From Trebouxia sp. TZW2008 (Eukaryota > Chlorophyta > Trebouxiophyceae > Trebouxiales > Trebouxiaceae): a DNA stretch of 64,000 nt. The position numbers and the translations under genes were made by a program. Of this stretch, positions 35,618 through 46,400 are shown one piece after another; positions within the stretch are counted from its first letter, which is position 1, and every line of letters begins with the position of its first letter. The notes under the pieces are model-generated. The model worked only from the letters and a program-made list of their open reading frames with translations, had not been told where the DNA came from and ran no database searches. The stretch is from NCBI GenBank assembly GCA_002118135.1, contig BDIU01000046.1, forward strand, positions 92,244 through 156,243, read 5' to 3'.

Positions 35618-36572
35618 CGTCAACTATCAATTCAAATCGTGCTAATAGCTGATGCGTTCAAGCGACCGCACGCGCATGAGTTGCTCGCTAGTCCGTGGTC
35701 AAACTCTGGACCCCTGGCGGCAGTCTTGCAGAGCCAGGGGAAAGTAAAGCAGGGAGACTGAGGCAAACACAAGAATTTTAACAGTTTTGGTACACGTGGC
35801 AACATTTGCATTTTGTATCGTGATCGACAACAGGGAGGCATGCATGATTAGCAACCACAACAGCAAGTAAGAACTGTGGCTTCATCTTGCAGATGCCGCT
35901 GCAAACAATTCGTTCAAAATTTCAATTTGCAAGGAGCTTGCCATGCTCTCATGATTCTGCTAGCCATCGTTTGCAGGACCTGCTCTGGAGTAGTGCAGCT
36001 TATCTTCTCGACATGGCAAACCTCTGCTGTGATTGGGATCTAGTTGTGCATGACCTTATGCAGAGTTGCTGGATGTCACGAAACAGCAACTACAAGCCTC
36101 ACCCATCAGCCAAAATAATGCACAAAATACTTCTCCTTTCCTTGCAACAAGCAGCTGCTGCAATACATATAATCAGCTGACACAAGCCTCAGCACCCTTT
36201 TGTATCTTTACATGTACAGCAGCAGTGCTGTGATATTACATAGGCTGTGACTAGCCATGACTGTGGATGCCAGCTGTGTTGCATTTGCAATAGACACGCA
36301 TGTGCTGTGTACCAACTCAACTTTGCCATTGTCCTGAGTTGAGCTGCATCATGCCATGCCATTTGCGCCATTACGAGGGATGCATGATAGAGAGCAGCCG
36401 ATTCACGCTGGACCCCTGTCTATTTGCACAGCATGAGTGACTTTGTGATCCAGATATGCATGGACATATGTCCTGGCTGCTCATCAACGTCAGATGTCAC
36501 GCTGTAAGCCTGTGATGTGATGCAGCTAGGGTGCAACAAATGCGGTGGCTGTGTGGCCAATGAGCTGCTTGC
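35618..36572. other. intergenic region, METTL21-like 5' side to dynein 3' side
   Basis: About 955 bp. A plus-strand frame at 35893-36180 (95 codons from ATG) has a moderately hydrophobic, unrecognised sequence and no supporting context. Nothing else is supported. Confidence 0.4.
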
Positions 36573-37105
36573 TTACATCTTCCAGAGAAGCACACCAGTG
36601 GTCCCACCAAGATATATATACAAAAGGTTCTTGCACTGCAAACAATCCAAATTGACCTCATGTTAGAACTATGGCAGGCAGCAGGGACCATGCATATTTT
36701 CTGGTGTTTCATCAAGGGTGGAGCATACCTCAAATGTGATATCGTAAGAGAAGTATCCTCCCGCGACAACATGCCAAGGAGCTCCAAACTTCTTGTCCAT
36801 GGTCTCCTTGATCATCTGCATGCGTGATTTGCTATCACGGCCTGAACACAAGTGCACTCTGCAAGCAGGAACCAGGCCTGTGCTTGCAAGTAAGCAGATA
36901 CCGCACCTAAGCTCTATGCAGGACTGACCTGGGTACACTTTTCCATGTCCGCGTGATGTTTCTCAACTGCTGTTATACAGGTGTCCATGGCTTCTTCGCG
37001 CATCTCAGTTGTCATATCGGTATGCTTGACCAAGGGATACTTTGCCATCTTCAGGAAAGCTTCCATATCTTTGATGTCGTCGGCCTCTTGCGCCATGGCT
37101 GCCAT
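36573..37105 (-). CDS. DNAL4-type axonemal dynein light chain (LC8 family)
   Basis: Exons 37105-36929, 36815-36729 and 36635-36573 join in phase 0 to 108 residues. The order YPLVKHTDM, EEAMDTCITAVEK, MIKETMDKKFGAPWHVV, CKNLLYIYLGGTTGVLLWK follows human DNAL4 closely, more so than classical LC8. In Chlamydomonas the equivalent would be an outer-arm LC8-family chain. It dimerises and supports dynein heavy-chain assembly in cilia. A second in-frame ATG lies three codons after the chosen start. Introns are short and free of exon copies. The gene sits 370 bp downstream of AMP deaminase on the same strand. Confidence 0.88.
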
Positions 37106-37474
37106 GATCAACGAGAGCGCCGGGACAGGAGGCTGTTCCCACTGGCACAAGCACCGATTGGTCGATCGTGATCAAGCTCTGGAAGCCGTGATCGCGGCAA
37201 CAGCATGCGAGTCAGTCAAAATGAGTGAGTCTAAATTTCCTTGCCAATTCAGGCTTGTCCAATTGTGAATGCCTGCCTCCACCGGATGCACTGCTCCAAT
37301 TGCCAGACGAGCAAATGCTGGCGCTGTAGCGGCCCATTGCTTTGCGTGCTGTGTGACTTGCTCATATCACGGTGCCTTGCAGAGTTTTTGCGCTGATAAG
37401 CTAAGCTTTAGTAAGCAACATGTGCATGACACTGTAATAATATTATGCACGTGGCGACATTTGTCCTTGTTTGA

Positions 37475-40400
37475 TCACGCGTACTCACGGGCTTTGTTGT
37501 GTCTGCGGACCTCATGGGCATCAGCACCAGACATCACCAAGTTCAGCTCATCAGTATGACAGTCATATCTGAAGCGCATGCGCAGATTGGGTACATTGGT
37601 CTTGTGGATGTCATTGCCATCAGGCCCAGGTTTCCAGTAGTTTGCACATACCCAGTGCATCTTGATCTGCAACAGGCATTGGAAGGAGTAGCCTCAACAA
37701 GGGCGAACATGCCAAGCACTAGAAGCACACACAGACTTGGCAAAAGAGCTGTTTTCGATTTTGTAGTTCAAGGTGTGGACATGCCAAAAAGACAATTGAC
37801 TGGTGATGCTGCCAGGCTGCATTTACTAGCTTATGCACCACACCGTTATAACAGTAGAGTGGGCTATGTACCTGATGTGGGAAGCCGCTGTGAAGCACGC
37901 TGTTACGGGCAATCTCGCATAGGTCAGTGGCGCTCAGCTTCCACACCTGCAGCACACAATCTATTGTTGATCTGGCCAGCTTGCACCTGTATCAATCGCA
38001 GATATTATACGGAGTCGCATTGCACGGATGTCCATGGCAGGAAGCCTCTTCCGTTTTGCACCAGAAGCTCAGACACATGCACATGCCAATTTCATGCGCA
38101 ATGTCAAACAGCTTCTGAACGTGAGCTTGAGTGCCATTTGATATTGGTACATGTACGTACTCTGATGACTCTGCAAAACACAGGCAGGCAGAAGTGACCT
38201 GTGCAGCTACACTGTACTCCTCCACCAAGGGCTCCTTAGTAAGGTGGATCTGCAGGGGATCATCTGTGCTCAGGCTGACATTCATTCCCCTCGCAAAGAA
38301 GGTGGGGAAGGGGTTACGATGGTAGTCCAGAAACAAGCTGTTGTTGGACAAGGGACTCATACACAGCCCCACCTGCATGAGCAATAAGAAAAATTCTCTG
38401 ACATGCTCTAGCCAGCCAACAAGGCTGATTGTGTGCCACACCACATGACGTGAACTCTCGAGCAGTATGTCAAGTGCAATTGTGTGATAGCCAGAACTTT
38501 GGCCGATCGTTTGATTGAGCCATTGTTCTGCTCATCACGACTCTCACGATGTTGAGTTGCATACTACGCTCTCTGTGATGGGCAAATGCAGCATGAAATT
38601 CTCAAGCAAACAAACTAGAAAATATGAAGGTAGAAGTCAATAACATGACATGTCACAAGCAGGCAGCAAAGGCTCAAACTTGAAAGTGTTCTGATGCTAC
38701 AGACAAGCAGCAAAGCCTTGTGAGCATATGAACTTGACAGTGTTGTCAGGCAGAACAATGGCCTGGCTACTGACCTGCTTCAGGTAGTAGAGGTATTGCA
38801 TGCAGGGGGACTTGCGTAGGTTGATGCCATGGGCAATGTTCTCACACAGCATGAAAGCACTGACCAGGTGGTCTGTGTCTCCTGCCTCGCCTACAAAACA
38901 AATCAGGTTGTATCATCAATGTTAGCTTAGCCAATCATTTGGTACGCAGAGGAGGCCATGTGAATGGCAGATGCAGTTTGTCACAGCATCTTCAGAGCGC
39001 AGCACAGAAGTGTCAGAACTGCGTAAGTAGAAGGACCATCCTGTTTTTCGCGGGGGCAGCAAGAGTCTGTCCAGTAAGATGACCAGCAGAACTGTCCCAC
39101 TCAGCTATTGTGGGGTTGATTGCAGAGCAGTTGCCAGCGTAGGATGCCGCATGTGCAGGCAGTCTCAGCCTGCTATGGGGCAAAGGCTCTGCCAGGCAAT
39201 AGCTGGTTGAGTCACTGACATGGGGTCAGAAGGCAATGATGCTGAGGCCCAGGTGGTCCCCCCTTGACAGTGCACGTACACATGTCAATTGATCGATTGC
39301 AGCAAAGCAGGCATGAATTTTGCAGTGGCAGCCTGCACAGCAAGCTGATTAGCATGAGGTCTGAACGCAATGGTGTTGAAGCCCTTGCTATATGGGTCAG
39401 GACATGAATGCAAATTTCAGCCTGTTGTAGGGCAAACACTTTTGCTAGGTAAGAGTTTGATGACCCACCAGCATGAGGTCTGAATGCAATGGTGTTGAGG
39501 CCTTGGGCCTCCCGCAGTTTGTTCAGAGTGAACAGATTGGCGTAGACGTAGTAGGCGTAGTAGGAGTAGGCGGGGTTGTGCTTGAGGTTCCACTCGGCTG
39601 GAGTCTGCATGTGCTTGGCTGGCCGCCGCTCTGGTTTGCTCTCATCATCCACCATGTCTAACCCCACCACCTACAATACAACAACTGCATCCTGAGCCTG
39701 TGCTGCAACAGCCTATCTGACCCTGCAGTTGGAAACCTGTTGGACCTTATATCAGTAGGCAGGGTTGTGCTTGAGGTTCCACTCAGCGGGGATCTGCATG
39801 TGTCTGGCTGGCCGCCGCTCTGGCTTGCTCTCGTCATTCACCATGTCTAGCCCAACCACCTGCATTTCAGCACCTCACTAATCACGTATTTTAGTCACAT
39901 GTACAAACAGCAATATGTTACAGACTGCAGCATTGCCATGCACTTGCAACAAAGCACGCTCTTGCAATGCAGCGTTGCAATGCACTTGCAACAAAGCATG
40001 CTTTTGCAGCACAGGCTTGGACGAGGCCCATGACGTGTATTGGGCTGGAGGTCTGTAAACTCACATTCTTGAGGAAGAGGTGCAGCTGAGGGTGGGAGTT
40101 GGGGTCTTTGGTGACCTCAAACAGCGGCTGGAATATGTTGTCCAAAAGTTGCTCAAAGTTCTCAATGATCCCCTGCTCCTTGTACACGTTGTACAGCCGA
40201 GGCAGCTGCAAGCAATAACACAGGTCTCAGCTCTGTAGTCATCAAGTAGCTACATCATCAGCAGCCTTGACAGCATGGATCCAGCAGCTGCTCAGACTTC
40301 TCCATGATTCCCTGCTCCTTGTATACATTTTACAGCTGAGGCAGCTGCAAGCAACAACACATGTGTCAGTATTGACACGGGCAAACAGTGGTATCATCAA

Positions 40401-43400
40401 CAAAATCTGCGTGAACCAGCAGCATTGTACAGCAGGGGCAGCTGCAAACAACAACACAGGTGTCAGCATGGTAGGCATTGACAGCTTCAATTATCAGCAT
40501 TGACAGCGTCAGGATTGTCACCACAAACAGCATACACCAGCAGCATGATCAGCATCAATACAATAGATCAGCAGCAGCAGCGTCATCAGTAGTGACAACA
40601 CCATTCAGTAGCATGATCAGCACTGCCATTATCACGCTGTAGCATTTTCAGCATTGAGAAGAATAGTAAACAGCATCAGCATTGTCAGCATAGAGGGCAA
40701 AAAGCCAAGCCACAGTGAGTGATCAAGGCTTGCATGTCAGCATGCTTCTCCTTGTTGTTGATCAATCTGTGCCCTATCAGCATAAATCTTTTGAGCAGCT
40801 TGTGGGCGTGGCATAAGCAACTGCATGCATTAATGATCACGACAGCCGTTGCTGCGGCCCAAAGCACTGCATGCTGGCTACAATCACAGCTGACGTGAGC
40901 ATTCATGAAAGCAATGCCTCAAGCCGTAGCAGGAGCTACTGCAAGCAGTCAAGCTGCTAAAGACGAGCATGTCAAGATGCCACTTCTTGTTGTTGGTCAT
41001 TTTCTGCCCTGTCAGTATGGCAGCATGAGTGCTCTCAACATCTTCTGCTGTGATGTGAATGGTTGTTGTTCATGTTACAGCAGAAGCTGCTGCAAGCGCT
41101 CATGCAAGCAATGACTCCAGCCTTAGCACAGCCTCAGTCATTCTATACAGAATTGGCATAGCAGCATGGATATTTGCAGTAGCTTCTAATGCGGTATCAA
41201 TGATAGTAGTCATCAATCCCCGCGGTGGCTTACACAGAATCATCAATAGCCAGCGTCATGATACAACACAAGCTACTGCAAGCAGTCAGGATTGCAATGA
41301 TCTGTGCCACAGCAGAAGTTGCTGCAAGCATTCATACTGCCATTGTTGCCCAAGGTGTACGTCAGCATGTCCGTCTCTGTTGTCATTCACTATATGCCAT
41401 GTCAGTATAGCACCATGAATGCATAGCACCATGAATGCCTACAGGAATAGTTGTGTACTTGATTGCTCATGTCGACTTTTGCTGAAACAACAAAGTTGGC
41501 AGCATGGGTGCTTGCAGGGCTGTTTTCTGTGGCGTGAATCGCATGCATGCAGGCTCACAGTGGAAATTGCTGTAGCGACAAATGTGGCAGCATGAATGCT
41601 GGCAGTGGTCCCCACTATGGCAGGAATCATTGCACTCATGGATCCTTTCAGTGGCTTGCAATGTGTCATGCATGCAGACAGCCATGATGCATTGCAACCC
41701 ACCACAAGCATCCTTGACTGCAATGATCCGTGCTACAGCAGAAGGAACTACAAGCAGTCAGGCTGTTACGTCGCCTGAGGGTTGAATGTTGGTATGACCC
41801 TCCTTGTTGTCACTTATTCTGCGCCCTGTCAGCATAGCAGCATGGATGTTTGCAGTAGCTTCTGATAGGCCATCAAGAGTTGCAGTCATCAATCCTCGCG
41901 GTGCCTTGTGATGTATCATGCATAATGGCAGTCATGGTACATTGCCAGCCACCGCAAGCATCAATGCACACAATGTTTCAAGCCACAGCAGAAGTTGCTG
42001 CAAGCATTCGTGCTGCCAGTGCTGCAGACTGATTGGACTGAAGGGCTAGGCTGATGCATCGCAAATCACCTCACAAAGTCACTGCATTGCCAATGCTAAA
42101 CTTCCTGCCAAACTATAGGCATATCAAATGCTTTGTGCACACAGCAACCACTGCTAGACAACGTGGGTCCGTGAATTGCTAGAACTGCCACTCCAGCGAG
42201 CCAGAGGACATTGTCTGAGTAGAGCTTGTTCTGGCATTACCAGGCAGTAGCTTTCTTGCACTTTACTCGTGACTGCTTGCATATGTCTGAGCTGATGTTT
42301 GCAGAATGGACCAAATCTGGAAGAGCCAGAGCACGTGTTCTGAAAAGAGCTCGCCCTAGCAGTACCAGGCAGCAGATGTACCAAAGTGGATTGATCCTGC
42401 AGGCAATTTGTCACTGCAGGTGCAGTAAGGACCCAACCTGAAGGGGTCAGAGTACATTGTCTCGGCAGAGCTTGTCTGGCAGTGACCTTCTGGCTGTGCA
42501 GCAGATTATCTCCTTATCTGAGTACAGCTTGCTGCTTTCAAACAGTTTCATGCTGCAAAACACGCCAACCCAAATGAGCCAGAGCACGCTGTCTTGAAAG
42601 AGCTTGTTTGGGCTGTAGCCTTTGGCTGTGTGAGATTTTGCCCATATGCAATTTGATGCTTCCAATACAATAGTAACCTGAATGAGCCAGAGGAAATTGT
42701 CTGAGTAGAGCTTGATCAGGCTGTAGCTGTCTAATGTCCTTATACCTGTGTGCGACTTGGTGGCCCCAACACAGGACCACCCAAATGAGCCTGAGGATGT
42801 TGTCTAAACTGAGCCTGTTCTGGCAGTATCAAGCAGCACTTTATGCTGAGAATAATGTATCACACAATCGCCTGCGTACAACCTGATACTTGTCAGAGTG
42901 TACCGACCTGAATGAGCCAGAGGACATTGTCTGAGCAGAGCTTCATTAGGCCTGAAGCTTTCTAATGTCCTTATGCCTGTGTGCAACTTGGTGTTTCCAA
43001 CACAGGACCCACCCGCATGACCCAGAGGGCCTTGTCTGTAAAGTAAAGCTTGTTCAGGCAGCTCATGTTCTGGCAGCAGCTTGTGCTGAAAACAAAGTAT
43101 CAGACGTTTGCCTGAGTGCAACCTGGTGCTTCCAATAGAGTACCAACCTGAATGAGCCAGAGGACATTGTCTGAGTAGAGCTTGTTCTGGCAGTACCAGG
43201 CGGCCAGGATGTCCCACTCCACAGGCTTGCGACCATAGATGGAAATGCGGTACTCAGCGTGCTGGTACTTGCTGGCCTCCAGGTCTAGCAGCACCTCCTT
43301 TGTCAGCTCTGCCAAAAACCTGCCATGCAGAATATTGTCCTGCAGCGGCATACAATACAGCTTGCAGTGCTGCCCGACACACAAAACTAGCAAAGCATCA

Positions 43401-46400
43401 GAAACCATCAGATTCAGCCAGTTCTGAGGCAACTATATATGGAGATGCGGTACTCGACGTGCTGGTACTTGCTGACCTCCAGGTCCAGCAGCACCTCCTT
43501 TGTCAGCTCTGCCAAAAAGCTACCATGCAGAATGTTATCCTGCACAGGCATGCAGGTCAACAGCATCACAGCATTTGTCGACGCCAATTTGCAGAAGGTT
43601 GACCTGCCAGGATATGCAGAGTGTCAGCAGCATCTCCTTTGTGAACTCTGTCAAAAACCTGCCATGCACATTGTCGTCCTGCAGGGGTTTGATGAAGATC
43701 TTGCACAGCCAGCTCGGTCCAAAGGGGCTGTACTTGGCATCGACATACGTGCAGTGGTGCAGTCTTTGCCTGGCCAAGGGGTCATGATGGCAAGCATTGG
43801 GGTCTCTTCATACAGTCTTTATCTCACAACATTATTGACACAGCATGCAATTGATGCATTCTCTGTGGCACAAGGGCAGTGTGCATTGAATTGCTGACAC
43901 CTACTTGAGAGGTGTTCAGTTCTGCCTCTGCCCAAGGCAGTCAAGTCTGTGTAAGCAGTTGCTTGCAGTCTGCTTTACGTAGCATGTCTTGGAAATGAAG
44001 CATTGGGTGGCTGACCTGTTTGATGAAGATCTCACGCAGCCTGCTCTGGCCAAAGGGGTTGTACTTGAGGTTGAAGCGGTCAAAGCGGTGGAAGGACTCC
44101 TTGCCGGCATGCATATCCAGGGTGTCCACATTCAGATCATACCTGCGTCAAATTCCAAGCCTGGTGAGCTTCAGGGACTCAAGGACTCTTTCAAACCCAA
44201 AGCACAAAATCTTTGACACTCACAATCTTTTGAGCAGCATGTGCTGTGGACAAACCAGCCTGGCAAGACACGATATTGTGACACCATCCTAGCACATGTG
44301 CTGAGAAGATCATGATTGCTGATTGCAAGGTGGATTCAGACCTACCCAGTGAGCTTCAGAGACTCAAAGACTCTTTCAAACCCAAAATATTATTGACTTT
44401 TGTGTTTCAACAATAGTGTGGTTTGACGCATACCAGTGAGCTTGAGGCACTCAAAGACCTCCTGCAAACCCCCAACTGCCAACTCTTGAATGCCCACAAT
44501 CTACAGCACAATGACTTAAGGGTATAAACCTAACTTCTCAATGCTTATACCCTGAGTCCCTACCCTTAACAGCCTTAGTGTGACATACCCTGTGAGCTTG
44601 AGGGACTCAAAGACCTCCTGCAGGGTGAGGTACTTGCCGTCCCGGAAGATGACCACCTCTCCCGGCTCCTTGCGCAGCTTGCTCTTGATGAAGCGCAGCA
44701 GGTGCTTCTGGTGCATGCATGCGCTGTGATGCACGTGAGTGTCCACCTGCACAGGCATGTTTGTATGGTCAATCATCTGATCTGCACATACATTGGCAGC
44801 ATGCAGAGGCTGGTGCATGCACGTACTGTGGGGCACACGCGTCTCAACCTACACCAGTTCCTTCAAGCACTCAGAGTTGTGGTCTGCATCCATGCAGTTT
44901 TGCAAATGTGCTTTCGGTGCATGCACTCGCTGTGATACAGGTAAGGGTCTATGTGCACAAGCGTGACTGCACAATCAGTCGTGTGATCTGCGCTTGCACC
45001 TGCATCAGGACAAAGACCCTGGACCTGCACCCTATTTCAGGACCTGAATTATGATTCTTAAGTCATGGATAGCGCAACAAGTACACAGCGGTCGCTGTAC
45101 AGCATATTGTGCAGGCATGTCAAAGACTTGCAGGTGACATGACCTCAGTAAGATCTCTGAAGGTATCCAAGAGGTTGTAAGAATGTCGACCAGTGCAAAT
45201 CGTGCATCATTTGTGCACACATGTCAGACTTGCAAGCAGCATGCATACTGTCAGAGCCCACAATCTCAAAGCCCACCTTGCGGACATTGTAGAAGTCCCT
45301 GTGGGGTGCTGTCTTCTGCGCAAGGAACTCCTTGTCAGCGTTCAGCATGACGTGCAGGTTGAACTTCTGCTCCAGCAGCATCAGCCGGTGATGACAGAAG
45401 CTCTTGATGGGACCCATAGCTGCAATCTTACACATCCTGCACTCCAAGGGCTTGTGTTTCAGACAGGGTTTGAGTCAAGCAGTTGGTGAAGACCTGCATG
45501 TGATGTGCTGCTAAGATGAACTGCAATCAGTGTGTATTGCAACAGGCTTTCTGAGCAAAACAAGTGATGGCTGGAGGCAGTGTTGTCACCTGTAAGTGTC
45601 AAGAGCAGGCAGCCCCGAAATGGTGTGATAAAGCAGTCCGCTTGACCGCACGCTGTAAGGGCCTGCCAAGAGGTTGTAGGCACAGCAGTGTTGACCGTTG
45701 CACACAGTGCATCAGATCTTGTATGGCGGGGGTGATGGGGAATCCTCACAAGCAATAGCAGGATCCAACGCAATTGTCTCATATGTCAATCATCTGCAAA
45801 CGATGCTTCAAGAAAACCAAACCTGTGCTGTGACTGTTGGTTGTGCATGATTGGAGTATTGATCAGGACTGCAGGACATACCTGCTCATGTCTGAGAAGA
45901 AGTCAAAGGAGTTGCCAGGCACAGGGAAGGGCTCAGAGGTGTGCGCTGCGTTGTCATACACCCGGAAGACGCCGTCCTGCATCTCAAAGTCGTAGGGCGC
46001 CACAGGCTGAGGCTCCCACTTGAAAGGGTCACCGTTGATGTGTGAGGGTGCAGCCGCCTCTTGCATGCCTGGGTGCTGCTGTGCTGGTGAAACTTGCGCT
46101 GTAAACAGCCACTTGTCCCTACATCAATAGTACAGTGAGCCCTTGATTGTGCTTGATTTGATCGCTGCTGTTCACTGTTGATGTATGAGGGTGCAGCTGC
46201 CTCTTGCATGCCTGGGTGCTGCTGTGCTGGTGTCACCTGGGCTGGAAACAGCCACTTGTCCCTGCATCAGCAGCACAATGAGTGATTGCTGTCGGCTATG
46301 AACAGCAACTTGTCCCTGCATCGCAGAGTTGTAGGGCGTCACAGGCTGAGGCTCCCACTTGACAGCGTCACTGCTGATGTCTAAGGGTACAGCCGCCTCT

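Noticed and set aside
41059..41418. Open frame with a hydrophobic stretch ([18 protein letters not shown]) in an AMPD intron
   Set aside because: It arises inside a degenerate noncoding repeat block and has no supported start or splice context.
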